DNA of 64,000 nt from Calamus simplicifolius. Lineage: Eukaryota; Streptophyta; Magnoliopsida; Arecales; Arecaceae. Each line of letters begins with the position of its first letter. Position 1 is the stretch's first letter. A model generated the notes under the pieces. That model saw only the letters and a program-made list of their open reading frames with translations, made no database searches and was not told the origin of the DNA. The position numbers and the translations under genes were made by a program. Location: positions 502,654 through 566,653 of the forward strand of contig UESW01005000.1 of the NCBI GenBank assembly GCA_900491605.1, written 5' to 3'. Positions 44,040 through 55,517 of the stretch are shown here, in pieces.

Positions 44040-45131
44040 ATGAGTCAGGCTACTAGCAGCTTGCTCAATGAGGAGGAAAGAAGGAAGGGAACTGGAGAGT
44101 CTCAAACACAGACAGATGTACTTGTCACAGAGGGCAGAGTGAGACAGTTTACTAGAAAAGAAAACAACATAGGCAGAAGCAAATCCAGACCAAGGAAGGA
44201 AATCGAATGCTACCATTGTCATAAGAAAGGACACTACAAAAGTGAATGTAGACTGCTAAAGAAGAAGAACAATGAAGGCGGTAAGGCAGAAGGTAAGAAA
44301 GATAGAGAGGTAGCAGCAGTTGCCTCAGGAGAAGACATCATTCTATTTACAGAATGTGTTGATCAGTGCTTAGCCACCACATCAAATCAGGTTGATTGGG
44401 TGGTAGATACTGGAGCTTCTTATCATGCCACACCCAGGAGAGAGTTCTTCATATCCTACAGGATAGGTGATCTTGGTGTGATCCGAATGGGAAACAATGG
44501 TGTTTCCAAACTATGTGGGATAGGAGAAGTAGTAGTCCAGACCCGTGAAGGCAGCAGATTGATACTCAAAGAGGTCAGACATGTTCCAGATCTCAGGATG
44601 AATCTCATCTCAGCAGGCAAGCTAGATGAAGAGGGATATGTTAGCCAGTTTGGGGGAGATCAATGGAAGTTAATCAAAGGTGCTATGGTGATTACCAAAG
44701 GACAGAGATCATGCACATTATACAAGTTGCAGTCCAGTTTGGTTAGGGGAGAGGTATGCGCAGCAGAGCATGATACTGCAGATTTGTGGCACAAGAGATT
44801 AGGCCATATTGACGGAAAGGGATTGCAAACTCTCGTTAGGGCAAGGGTCTTACCAGAGATACAGGACAGAGTTCTCAGTGATTGTACCCACTGTGTGGTG
44901 GGTAAGCAGCACAGGGTGACATTTCAGAGTAGCTCCAAGAAGAAGATTGGCCTTTTGGAGCAAGTGTACTCAGATGTGTGTGGACCCATGAGGGAGAAGA
45001 CCTTAGGAGGAGCCTCATATTTTGTCACATTTATAGATGATGCTTCCAGAAAGGTGTGGGTTTTTGTTTTAAAGTCCAAGGACCAGGTGGCAGCAGTTTT
45101 TGAGTTTTTTCACAGGCTTGTGGAGAGGTAG
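44040..45131 (+). pseudogene. gag-pol: Element D gag zinc knuckle, protease and integrase first half
   Basis: Seen in one 363-codon frame: CYHCHKKGHYKSEC (CCHC zinc knuckle, about residues 58-71), WVVDTGASYHATPRREF (protease DTGA), LWHKRLGHIDGKGLQTLV (GAG_pre-integrase with integrase His pair), CTHCVVGKQHRVTF (integrase Cys pair), LEQVYSDVCGPMREKTLGG (first catalytic Asp) and SYFVTFIDDASRKVWVFVLK. It stops at TAG 45129-45131, before the second catalytic Asp, so integrase is divided. Confidence 0.92.
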
Positions 45132-46078
45132 ACAGGAAAGAAGTTGAGATGCATTCGTACAGACAATGGGGGAGAGTACATAGGAGTCTTTCACCAGTAC
45201 TGCAGAGCACAAGGCATCAGACATGAGCAAACAGTGCCAAAGACTCCACAGAGAATGGAGTAGCTGAGAGAATGAACAGGACAATAGTGGAGAGAGTCAG
45301 GTGCATGCTCTCCCAGTCCAAGTTGCCCAAGAGCTTTTGGGGGGAGGCAGTCCAGACAGCATGTTATTTGATAAATAGATCTCCCTCATCAGCTCTAGAT
45401 GGAGAGGTGCCAGAGAAGGTGTGGATAGGCAAGAATGTCAGATATGATTATCTAAAGATTTTTGGCTGCAGGGCATTTGTGCATGTGCCTAAGGATGAGA
45501 GGACAAAGTTAGATGACAAGACAAGACAATGTATCTTTCTGGGGTTTGGTGATGAGCAGTTTGGCTATAAGCTGTGGGACCCAGTTGATAGGAAGGTAGT
45601 CAGGAGCAGAGATGTCATATTCTATGAGGATCAAACCATAGAAGACATCAAGAGGGCAGAGCATAAGTCTGAGTCAGATATGTATGGCCCAGTAGATATA
45701 GAGCCTGTCAGTCCTCCAGCAGTTCATGCAGATGAGCCAGAGAAACAGCCAGTACAGGGTGCAGATGAGCAGCAGCCTACACCTATTGAGGATACAGATC
45801 AGGAGATTCAGATCCCTGAGGAGGAGCTACCGACAGAGGTGAGGAGATCCACGAGAGCAAGGCAACCATCTAGTCGGTATTCAGTGCATGAATATATCAT
45901 GTTGACAGATGCAGATGAGCCAGAGTCATATGAGGTGGCCCATGTCAGTGAGCAGCGGGAGCAGTGGCAGAGAGCTATGCAGGAGGAGATGGACTCTCTT
46001 CTGCATAATCATACATATGACTTGGTAGCTAGGCCCAAGGGAGAAAGGTACTCAGAAACAAGTGGGTCTACAAGGTAA
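45132..46078 (+). pseudogene. pol (INT): Element D integrase second half and linker
   Basis: Seen: 45150-45240 holds RTDNGGEY, the second catalytic Asp; the Glu-containing NG-AE-MNRT region is broken by a TAG and a missing base near 45256-45265. From 45272 a 268-codon frame continues MNRTIVERVRCMLSQSKLPK, FWGEAVQTACYLINRSPSSA, FGCRAFVHVPKDERTKLDDK and CIFLGFGDEQFGYKLWDP, then an acidic linker and RRSTRARQPSSRYS. It ends with a frame change at about 46045 where RT begins. Confidence 0.9.
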
Positions 46079-47000
46079 AGGCAGAAGAGAAAAGCTCACA
46101 GCCTAGATATAAAGCACGACTAGTTGTGAAGGGCTTTGCACAAAAGAAGGAGTTGATTTCGATGAGATATTTTCTCCAATAGTGAAGATGACCTCAATCA
46201 GGATGGTGTTAGGATTGGAAGCTAGCATGAACATGGAGGTAGAGCAGTTGGATGTGAAGACAGCATTCTTGCACGGTGACTTAGAGGAAGAGGTCTATAT
46301 GGAGCAGCCTGAAGGTTTCAAGGTGAAAGGCAAGGAGCACATGGTGTGCAGACTTAGAAAGAGTCTGTATGGTCTCAAGCAGGCGCCCCGACAGTGGTAC
46401 AGAAAGTTTGAGGCTTTCATGGTACAGGTTGGTTATAAAAGAACAACCACAGATCATTGTGTCTTCATTAGAAGGTTCCCTGGATGTGATTTTATCATCC
46501 TTCTCTTATATGTGGATGATATGTTGATTGTTGGGCAGGATACCAGCAAGATTGTCACACTGAAGAAGGAGTTAGGGAAAGCTTTTGATATGAAGGATAT
46601 AGGGCCAGTGAAACAAATATTGGGGATGCATGTATTCAGGGATAGACAAGCATGCAGGTTATGGTTGTCCCAGAAGAAATACATAGAGAAGGTGCTTCAG
46701 AGATTCAGCATGAGCAATGCCAAGTCAGTGGCATGTCCACTAGCTGGACACTTCAAGCTGAGTTCAGAGCAGAGCCCAGCCTCAGAGGAAGAGAAGCAGG
46801 AGATGAATAGAGTCCCTTATGCCTCAGCCGTGGGTAGTCTTATGTATGCTATGGTCTGTACCCGACCAGACTTAGCATATGCAGTTGGCTTAGTGAGCAG
46901 GTTCCTAGCGAATCCAGGGAAGGAGCATTGGGCAGCAGTCAAATGGATCATGAGGTACTTGAGAGGTACAACTAGCTTGAGTCTTTGTTATGGACAGGGA
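46046..47000 (+). pseudogene. pol (RT): Element D reverse transcriptase
   Basis: Seen: KWVYKVKAEE...ARLVVKGFAQK at 46058-46145 in one frame, then from 46182 MEVEQLDVKTAFLHGDLEEE, VYMEQPEGFKVKGKEHMVC, LYGLKQAPRQWYRKFEAFM, IILLLYVDDMLIVGQDTSKI and PYASAVGSLMYAMVCTRPDL. These are the copia RT blocks with intact YVDD at about 46508-46519. A one-base shift near 46150 and another near 46995 break the frame. Confidence 0.93.
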
Positions 47001-47478
47001 GAACCTTGTTACAGACATATACAGATGCAGATATGGCAGAAGATGTTGACTCCAGGAAGTCCACATCCGGTTACTTGGTTACATTTGCAGAAGGTGCAAT
47101 TTCATGGCAGTCCAAGTTACAGAAGTGTGTTGCATTATCGTCCACAGAGGCCGAGTACATAGCAGTGACAGAAGGATGCAAGGAGATATTGTGGCTGAAG
47201 AGATTTCTTCAGAGCTGGGTGTTAGACATGATACTTATGTGGTCTATTGTGACAATCAGAGCACTATTCACCTGAGCAAGAATCCAACTTTTCACTTCAA
47301 GTCGAAGCACATTGATATGCGTTATCACTGGATCAGACAGGTCCTGGAAGAGAAGCAGTTGTTGTTGGAGAAGATCCATACAGATGATAATGGGTCAGAT
47401 ATAATGATAAAGTCATTACCTATCAAGAAGGTTGAAGCTTGTAGAAAGAAAGCAGGCTTGATGGATTTCCCCACGTAG
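46985..47478 (+). pseudogene. pol (RNH): Element D RNase H
   Basis: Seen: TYTDADMAEDVDSRKSTSGY (first acidic residue DAD), LQKCVALSSTEAEYIAVTEG (Glu), YCDNQSTIHLSKNPTFHFKS (Asp), KHIDMRYHWIRQVLEEKQL. Frame change near 47215. Ends at TAG 47476-47478, directly before the polypurine tract. Confidence 0.9.
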
Positions 47479-47480
47479 TC

Positions 47481-47494
47481 GGGAGGAGGAGATA
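47481..47494 (+). other. Element D polypurine tract
   Basis: GGGAGGAGGAGATA directly before the 3' LTR at 47496. Confidence 0.85.
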
Positions 47495-47495
47495 T

Positions 47496-48116
47496 TGTTG
47501 GGTGCTCCCTCCACGTGGGGAGGGAACTGGCCCATGATAACAAACTGCATCACAGTTTGTTACAGAGCCCATAATAACAAACTGCATCACAGTTTGTTAC
47601 GGAGCTGTTTTCAAAAAGGAAAAACAAACCCGGAAATAAAGGAGGGGGAGAGAGATCCGTATGTGGCAGATACGAGAGAAGAAAAATCCCAGATTGGGAG
47701 GAGAGAGCGGTGTGCGGCCTGAGAGAGATCCAGAGAAGCCCAGGCTTGGGAGAAATCCTGTGCAACCTCAGGAGTCGATACGGACGAGTCTGAGAGCAGA
47801 TTTGGGGGGCACGGAAGAGCAACCACACGTTGGTGAGATCCTTCTTGTACCCACATCAACTATTATTTTAAGTTCGAAGTGTTTCCTGATTTTTGGGCAA
47901 AAAGAAATTAGGAAAAAAGTTGTAGTGAAGTGCTCTCGGAATTTGCCCCGTGGTTTTTCCCTTTCACATTGGAGGGGTTTTTCCACGTAAATTTGATGTT
48001 TTTGTGTGATGTTTATTTTTATTCCGCATATTCTGTGATTGTGGTAGATCGGTATATTTTTCTGTGATTGTGCACGCATATTTGTTTCGAAGGTGATTGA
48101 GGGTGTATTCCCAACA
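47496..48116 (+). repeat. Element D 3' LTR
   Basis: 621 bp, same ends and 37-bp duplication as the 5' LTR; the two copies of the unit have each gained one G-to-A change. Confidence 0.95.
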
Positions 48117-48121
48117 TTAAT
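48117..48121. repeat. Element D target duplication, right (TTAAT)
   Basis: Matches 42840-42844. Confidence 0.92.
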
Positions 48122-48599
48122 AACGTTGCAGGTCATAACCTCCTATTCTTATGTGGAATTTCCATGATAGATGGATGCATCCTAGTATAAAGACCCCTCC
48201 TAAAACTATTATAAAATAACATAACTTGCTACTTTCTTCTTATCTGCGGAGAGGACTCAATTAACTATTAAATGGTTCAAAGTACTATAAAGAGGAGAAG
48301 AAAAGAATGGAGCAATATAGCCCAAACGCCTTTCGCAAGGCAAGACATACATCAATCCGTCAGCGTCTCGTCGTCGCTAATGAATTGGCCAAGCCTGAGG
48401 GTGTATAGAAAAAGAGAGCCTAAACAGATGAGTTGAGAAGAGAGGAGAACGTTGTTGAGAAGAGAGGAGAACGTTGCAGTGAAAACCCATTGACGGCTGC
48501 TATCGTAAATTTTGAAAGGTTACCATCTTCATCTTTCCTGCTCTCTTTGCATTATTTGGCAAGGATTTCTATTGATCATGAGTTTCTGTTGTTTATTTT
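48122..48599. other. Intergenic DNA
   Basis: Contains a 22-bp tandem duplication TTGAGAAGAGAGGAGAACGTTG at about 48433-48476. No gene recognised. Confidence 0.35.
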
Positions 48600-48602
48600 A
48601 TA

Positions 48603-48892
48603 GGAAATGTGATAGATTCTAGTTTTAACCAATTGTCGCCTATTTTTATTGACTTTATGAAAAAGTGGAACAGCCACTCTGCGGTCAATAAGGTGAGCTT
48701 AGGCACGGCAGCCATGTTTGAAATTCTTAGAGAATTCCAGGGGATGTATTTTGTCACCAAGGAACCGGGAAGGAAGACTCGCACAGAGGTGATGCGAGTG
48801 GATTATTTTTTTATTATATAAATTTATTTTATATGTTCGTTTGCTTATTTTGATGTGGAGGAATGCCCGGAGATTCCACATGACAGTAAGTT
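48603..48892 (+). CDS. Unrecognised exon-like coding segment
   Basis: Seen: an open frame from 48603 with NVIDSSFNQLSPIFIDFMKK, WNSHSAVNKVSLGTAAMFEI and LREFQGMYFVTKEPGRKTRT, amino-acid composition typical of a real protein. A likely donor at GAG/GTGATG (48788) and a short second exon (ECPEIPHDS, about 48862-48891) ending at a canonical GTAAGT donor (48892). I do not recognise the family. The next 2.2 kb is a solo LTR, as if inserted in the following intron. It may be a host gene fragment or part of an unclassified element. Confidence 0.3.
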
Positions 48893-48908
48893 TTATGGCT
48901 CGAGGATG

Positions 48909-51145
48909 TGTCACACCTCAGACCCTATATTAGATCTAGGGGTGGCAATCCGCCGCATGCCGGCATGCAAGGCGTCCTGAAATATAACATTTAATACAAG
49001 GAGGGGTAATAATTATATATCATCAAATTTAAATGGTTCTTAATACAAACCATAATCAAATATTTTAGGCTACATGCCAAAATACATAACTCAATGGGGT
49101 TACAACAAAGCATTGGATCTAAGTCACTCTGATAGCTGCTCCAACTATCCCATATCCCCATCTTCAGTTCTGTGGCTCTGAAAAACATTGTAAGATTTAA
49201 ATGAGCTCACACTCAATAAGTAGGCCAACTATAATATAATGTAATTACTTCATGCTTTTATCAACTCAAAATTTCCATAATAAACGTCTTGCCAAGCTTC
49301 CATAATTCAAATACATTTACCATGTTATCAAAACATGCATCATGTGCTCAAAATAATTTTGGAAGGAATTTCCATATATAGCATATCAAGAATATACAAT
49401 TTCAGGATAAAACCAATGTACCACTATAAATAGCATATAAAAATGCATTTTTATACCAATGTTTCATGACCACACACTATGTACACAGAACACCCCCCTC
49501 AGGTGTATCCTCCATAAATTTCTCTTAAGAGTCAGGGTCCTAGAACCAGTGTCATACACTCACATCCTGCCATATCCAGCTACAACACACCCCAAGAGTG
49601 TGCTCTCCATATACCCCTTATGGAGATGGGTCCCGATGCCATATAGCATAATATTGCTATATCCTGTCACAGCACACCTCTTGGGTGCGTGTTCTCCATA
49701 TACCCCCTATGGAGTTAGGTCCCGATGCCAAGTGAGTCATGCAACATATCACATCATATCATATCATAGCGGACCATGTGAAACATATTATCATATACAC
49801 AAAGTATCATTTTCATGTCACATTTTCCAAATAGCATGTATATTTATAAAACCTTTAACAATTTCAAAGGTCATGCCAATTGCTCAGTTGTCCATATAAA
49901 TACCCAATTATTTGTAAAATATAATAAATAATAAACTAATCATAGTAAACGCTCATTGTAAATAATAATACCAATCCATTTTTCTTGTTTTTCCAATAAT
50001 GCAATATATAACAATATAGCATTTAAATACATAATTTTTATATTTTAATAATTTATAAAAATTATGATAAATGACTTACTTACCTTCTGGCGCTAATCCA
50101 AAATATAATTTGGCTATTTAAGCACCTGGGTACCTACAGCATCAATTTCCCAATTTTAGTCCCCAAAAATAGCATATTAAAATAGCTTTTAACCTCTACC
50201 CAGTTTAATCCTGGGGCCAACTTGGGGCTTAAATATCTCCCAATACATAAGCCCAAATGGGAAGATAAAAATACCTCCAGAAACTAGAATCAACACTGAT
50301 CCAGAGCATATTTTTATTTTTCCATTTTTGGCCCAATACGGGGTCCAAATCGTGGCCCAAAAATTGCTCGTGAGACGGCCTAATAGGGCCCAAAAGGGGA
50401 ACGGCCCAACAGGGCCCGCTCCCCCCTCTCCCCCGCCTCCCCTGTTTCGTCCGAAACAGGGGAAGCGTGTGTCGACGGCCAGGACCGCGCCGGCTACTTC
50501 CCGAAGGGGCCCGGCCGCCGTCGACCGGCCCGGAGTCGGCTGCCGCCGCGGCCGAGCTCCTCCCTCTCTCTCAATCTCTCTCTTTTTCTCCCATCATTCA
50601 CCGTAGATTACTCGTGCTAGTGGCATGGCCGGCCACCATGGCTGGCCAGACCTCCACCGGACGCTTGCCCCGCGCCGGTGGAGGCCACCGGCCGCCGCCC
50701 GAGCTCGGTGAACCGGCAGGCATTCCGCCGGGCCCGAACCAAGCCGCTGAGCGGCTTGGTTCCACGATGAAGGGGGCCGCCTGGCGGCCCTCCAATGCCC
50801 CACTCCGGCCGCCTCGAGTGGCCGGGCATTGCAACGGGAGGAATCCCTCCCGATTTCCCTCTCTTTGTCACTCTTCTCTATGCTGAAACAGTGGACGAAG
50901 GGGGGGGGGGAGGGGAAATACCTGATGATCGATGAAGATGATGGGTGGAGGGGAAGACTCCCTCCCATAAATAGCGGCACGGGGAGGACCTCTCCTGCGC
51001 TTGTGAGAAGAGGGGCGCCGCCCTCTTTGACTGGTGGAGCTGGGGAGCCGCTCGCATGCAGGTACGGCTGCGGCGCCTCCCCCTCCTTTGGTCCAAGAAG
51101 ACGGATCCTCACATGGTGAGGATCCATGGGAGAACGGGGCTCACA
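48909..51145 (+). mobile_element. Solo LTR, 2.24 kb, gypsy-like
   Basis: Begins TGTCACACCTCAGACCC, a start common in plant Ty3/gypsy Tekay/Del LTRs, and ends GGGCTCACA. GGATG flanks both ends (48904-48908 and 51146-51150). The right third is very GC-rich (50330-51120); CATAAATA at 50966-50973 is a candidate TATA box. A duplicated 60-70-bp motif (GTGCTCTCCATATACCCCTT and ...GTTCTCCATATACCCCCTAT) lies at 49595-49735. No gag or pol inside. ORFs in the GC-rich part are compositional. Confidence 0.6.
49560..49735. repeat. Tandem duplication inside the 2.24-kb LTR
   Basis: Two copies of about 75 bp: CACAGCACACC..GTGTTCTCCATATACCCC..ATGGAG..GGTCCCGATGCCA, the second starting near 49665. Confidence 0.75.
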
Positions 51146-51150
51146 GGATG

Positions 51151-51464
51151 ATACACGGAACTCATGAAGACTACGCTGAACACAGCTTTAGATATTCCGG
51201 TTTGAAAGTCTTTTATAAAATATAGTGTGAACTTCTTTTATAAATTTATTAACGAAAGAGAAATCAAATACTCTTCTATACCATAAAATATTAAGAACTT
51301 CCTCTGATTGGCATTATGCAACAATTACATGTAGGAGATAAAGTTGGAGAAGAAGAATTGAGCTGTGAACACCGGATGAACACTTTATGGGGATACACAA
51401 GGGTCTATTGATCAGATGCTCCTACTTAAGATTGATTCTACAATCTTTGGTGAGGATGCTAGTG
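51151..51464. other. Flank between the solo LTR and element E
   Basis: AT-rich. A 27-codon open stretch (TLYGDTQGSIDQMLLLKIDS) ends exactly at the element E insertion; it could be part of a host exon but is too short to judge. Confidence 0.3.
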
Positions 51465-52090
51465 ATAGGGAATACAACAAATATTCCTTTAATAAAATCA
51501 CTATTAGTATGGCCAAGCACGTAGTTGCGATAAAATACACAAAAAATACAGAATAATAATAGGAACCAAAATCCAAAAGAAAACAGCGAGAGACGAGGAT
51601 TTTACGTGGTTCACCCAAATTAGGCTACGTCCACGGCGGCACAAGATCTGCAAAGCTTCACTAAAAGTTGAATCAGGTACAAGCCCTTAAAATTACTCTC
51701 TCTCAAAAACTCTTATGATCTAGAGAGTTGAATCAGGATCTACAGCACACGGAGGATGTCCTCACAGAGCCTCCTATTCTCTTTTTTTTTGCTCAACTTC
51801 ACCGGTTGAAAAAGACACCACAAGGATTGAAGACTCTCCTCTAATCTAATCCCATCCCAAAACTGGCTCCACACTTTTGGCAACCATGGACTGATTTCTA
51901 AAACTGGCTCCATACTTTTGGCAACCATGGACTGATTTGCTGCCTTGAAAATCTCCAACAAACCCTCCCCAAGATCATATTTGGAAGTTGCAATAAATCC
52001 TCCCCAAAATCAGCTTCCTTAGTTGGCCAAATCGAATTCAAAATTCAAATTCAAACTCCCTCTTAATGAAATTAAGCTCCATCCATAACA
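51465..52090 (-). repeat. Element E 3' LTR
   Basis: 626 bp. Carries an extra tandem copy of about 42 bp (AAACTGGCTCCACACTTTTG + GCAACCATGGACTGATTT) at about 51857-51940 that the other LTR has only once. Confidence 0.9.
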
Positions 52091-52160
52091 ATCTCCCACT
52101 TGGAGATTAATGACATCAATCTTAGATCTACCTTCTTTCTTTATGTCGTGCTCTCCTGAT

Positions 52161-52800
52161 CTATCTCTTGGAAAGCTTCACCAAGTTGCAACAGAGACTC
52201 AACTTGTCTCTGCTCACAACCTTGGTGAACATATCTGCAGGATTCTTAGCTCCATCAATTTTCTCGAGTTTTAACTGCTCCTCATCCAACGCATTGCGTA
52301 TGAAATGATACCTAACCTGAATGTGCTTGGTTCTTGCATGAAATGCTGGATTCCTTGCCAAGTGAACTGCGCTCTGGCTGTCGCTCCATAATGTATTACA
52401 CTCGTTCTCCTTGTCGAACTCATCCATCAACCTCTGTAACCAGATCATTTCTTTACTAGCTTCAGTGATTGCCACAAACTTAGCTTCTATAGTTGACAAT
52501 GCCACTATCTTCTGCAACTGAGATACCCAGCTCACTGCTGTATCACTGACAGTAAAAACATAACCAGTGGTGCTCCTTCCCTGTCTCTGTCACCAGAGTG
52601 ATCTGCATCTACAAATCCCTGTACTTGAAGACTATCACCTCTATAGCACAAACTGTAAGTTGATGTACCCCTGAGATATCTCAAGATCCACTTCACTGCA
52701 TTCCAGTGCTCATTGCCTGAATTCTGCATGTACCTGCTGACTGCCCACTGCTTGTACGATATCCGGTCTTGTGCAAACCATTGCATATATTAGACTTCCC
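52161..52800 (-). pseudogene. pol (RNH): Element E RNase H
   Basis: Seen: GFVDADHSGDRDRE (first Asp), SWVSQLQKIVALSTIEAKFV, LWSDSQSAVHLARNPAFHAR and TKHIQVRYHFIRNALDEEQ. The block order is that of copia RNase H; one frame change near 52532 separates the halves. The expected Glu of the EAE motif is EAK here. Ends at 52161 close to the polypurine tract. Confidence 0.88.
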
Positions 52801-53790
52801 ACGCTGAGGCATATGGAATTATAATCATCTCATCCCTTGCCTTCTGAGTTGTTGGACACAACTGCTTGCTGAGCTTGAAGTGTGCTGCCAAAGGTGTTGA
52901 CACTGCCTTTGCATTCTCCATATTGAATTTCTTCAGTACCTTTTCTACATAGTCCTCCTAAGATAGCCACAGCTTCCGTTGCTTTCTATCTCTGTTGATC
53001 CTCATGCCAAGAATCTACTTTGCCTCTCCCAAATCCTTCATTGATAACTTCTTTGCCATCAGTTTCTTGAGCTCTTCTATCTTCCTCATACTGAAACCTG
53101 TTACAAGCATATCGTCCACATACAAGGATAAAATAATGAACTCATTTATAACGTACCTCTGAAAGTATACACAATGATCTGACTGACATCTGGTGAAGCC
53201 TTTCTCTAGCATGAAACTATCAAACTTGAGGTACCATTGCCATGGAGCCTGCTTCAGACCATACAAAATTTTCTTCAATCTGCAGACCATGTCATCCTTT
53301 CCCCTGATCTGGAAACCTTCTGGCTGGTGCATGTACAGCTCCTCCTCCAAATCTCAATGAAGAAATGTTGTCTTCACATCTAGCTGCTCTAGATGAAGAT
53401 CCTCCACTACTACCATGCTCAGAATCACCCTGATGGATGTCATCTTGACTACTGAGGAAAAGATCTCCTAGAAGTCAATTCCCTCTTTCTGTGCATAACC
53501 CTTGACAACTAACCTTGCCTTGTATCTTTTGGTACCATCAGCCTCATTCTTCATCTTGTATACCCATTTGTTGAACAGAGCTTTCTTGCTAGTGGGCAAC
53601 TTCACAAGATCCCAAGTCTTATTTGCTTTAAAGAGTCCATCTCCTCTTTCATAGCCAACTCCCACTTGACCTTAGCTTCATCCTGCATGGCTTTAACAAA
53701 ACATTCTGGCTCTCCAGAATATGTGTACAAAACATAATCATTAGTAGAATACCTCTGTGATGGCTTGGTAACCCTCGTGGTCCTCCTCAA
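52801..53790 (-). pseudogene. pol (RT): Element E reverse transcriptase
   Basis: Seen: PSQRYSTNDYVLYTYSGEPE and WELAMKEEMDSLKQ (53790-53602), NKWVYKMKNEADGTKRYKAR and LVVKGYAQKEGIDF (53570-53468), EEELYMHQPEGFQIRGKDDM, LYGLKQAPWQWYLKFDSFML and IILSLYVDDMLVTGFSMRKI (53350-53080), with intact YVDD. Arg of QAPRQW is Trp. Stops/frame changes near 53620, 53468-53350 and 53015. Confidence 0.9.
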
Positions 53791-54700
53791 CTATGGGGAC
53801 ACTGGCTGAGGTACCAATGTATGCATGTGGCTGTCTGTTCTATCCACATCTTCCTCCTCCACATCCTCGGAGTTTCATCTTCAGTTTGCACTCGAGGAAT
53901 TTCTCCATCTCTGATAGGATCAAGTTCTATAAACTCCTATTTCTTTTCTTCCACTGCATCCTTCTGTCTTTGTAAGTATGCTCTTCATCAAATACCACAT
54001 TCCTGCTCCGAATGATCTTATTATTCTGGAAATCCCAGAGCTTGTAGCCATACTCATCGCCACCGTATCTAATGAAAACACACTTTATAGACTTGGAGTC
54101 TAACTTACTCCTCTTCTCTTTCTCAATCAGAGAATAAGTAATATAGCCAAATATTTTAAGAAAAGAAAGTTTTACCTATTTTCCTGTCCAAACCTCCTCT
54201 GGAATCTCACCATCCAATGCACTGGATGGACTCCTGTTGATCAAATACACTGCGGTGTCTAGTGCTGCGCCCAAAATATGTAGGTAGACCTGAGTCAAAC
54301 CTCATACTCCTCTCTCTCTCAAGAATGGTCCTGTTCATTCTTTCTGCCACACCATTATGCTCTGGTGTCCCTGGGACGGTCTTGATCCTTCTGATTCATG
54401 CTCTGCGCAGTAGACATCAAACTCTCTGCTGCAGTATTCACCACCGTTATCTGTCTTGAGACACTTGAGACTTGCTCCAGTTTGGCTTTCACACATGACT
54501 CTCCATCTCTTGAAGATGCCAAAGACCTCAGACTTTTCCTTCATAGCAAACACCCAGACTTTCCTGTTGAAATCATCTATAACGTGACAAAGTACTTATT
54601 GCCCGCATATGATGCCACTGGTGCTGGACCCCAGACATCTAAATGAACCAACTCCAGCCTTTCAGTCTTCTTTTGAGTTCTTGCTAACTGAAAACTCAAT
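53791..54700 (-). pseudogene. pol (INT): Element E integrase core and C-terminus
   Basis: Seen: VFAMKEKSEVFGIFKRWRVM, LKCLKTDNGGEYCSREFDVY (second catalytic Asp) and, in other frames, the NG-AER-NR-type block near 54330 and the GYRLW-like C-terminal block near 54000-54100. Many frame changes. Function of the intact family: cDNA insertion. Confidence 0.85.
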
Positions 54701-55517
54701 GCTTTCTACTTACCATAGATACACTCTCACAAAACTCTAGATTCACCTTCTTTAGCCTAGGTAGAAGCTCTCTCCTGTGTAGAATATTCAAGTTATTCTC
54801 ACTAAGATGATCGAGCCTCCTGTGCCATAATGTAGTCACTATACCCGTATCTCCTGCTGCCACTAAAACTGATCTCTCACTGTCTGCCAAGAAGTAGAGA
54901 GTGCATGTCTGCTTCCCTTTGACAACAACCATAGACCCTTTAGTAATCTTCCACTGAGAATTACGAAAAATGGATACATAACCCTCAACATCAAGCTGGC
55001 TGGTAGAAATTAGGTTTTCCTTTAACTCTGAGATGTATCTAGCTTGTGCAAATCTCAGTTCTCTGCCTGTCACTGGCTTCAGTACAATTGTTCATTTACC
55101 CACAATTATGCACTGCTGTCCATTGTCAACTATGACATGACCAAAATCTCCTTAGACAAAATCCAAAAATAGGTGTCTCTTTGAGCTGCAATGGTAAGAA
55201 GCCCCTGAGTCTACAAACCACAGATCTGAGTTTGCCCCATCGCTGGCTAACAGGCACACATCCTCAAAATTACGCTCAATAGTACTCACAACATTTGCTT
55301 CCTGACCTTTTATCTTGCTCTCTGCACCTTTTTCCTTCTTCATACCCCAACAATCCTTGCTCATGTGACCTTTCTTCCCGCAGTTCCAATACTTCATGAG
55401 AAATCTCCCTTTGGACTTTCCTTTGCTCTTGGACCGACCTTTCTCTGACTTCTTCTTCTCTTGTGGTCTTCCTCTGATATCCATCATGAGTGCAGCACTT
55501 GTAAAAGTCCCACCCAC
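54696..55517 (-). pseudogene. gag-pol: Element E zinc knuckle, protease and pre-integrase region
   Basis: Seen: YWNCGKKGHMSKDCWG (zinc knuckle; first position Y-W-N-C, so C-x2-C is altered) and WFVDSGASYHCSSKRHLFLD (protease DSGA) in 55517-55152; FAQARYISELKENLISTSQL, DVEGYVSIFRNSQWKITKGS and LWHRRLDHLSENNLNILHR (pre-integrase; LGH is LDH) in 55073-54696. Stops at 55152 and 54696 divide the region. Confidence 0.88.

Larger units (their letters stand above)
42845..48116 (+). mobile_element. Element D: complete Ty1/copia retrotransposon, 5.27 kb
   Basis: 5' LTR 42845-43463, primer site TGGTATCAGAGC (tRNA-iMet) at 43468-43479, gag, protease, integrase, RT, RNase H in copia order, polypurine tract 47481-47494, 3' LTR 47496-48116, perfect 5-bp duplication TTAAT. 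The LTRs differ by roughly a dozen substitutions and about eight small indels over 620 bp by eye, so the insertion is fairly young. Coding is nevertheless split into at least five frames. Confidence 0.95.

Noticed and set aside
49459..49899. 146-codon plus ORF rich in His/Tyr/Pro
   Set aside because: Lies across the tandem duplication inside the solo LTR; repeat-derived.
50328..51127. Many overlapping ORFs in the GC-rich part of the 2.24-kb LTR
   Set aside because: Same compositional effect; they overlap on both strands and lie within an LTR.
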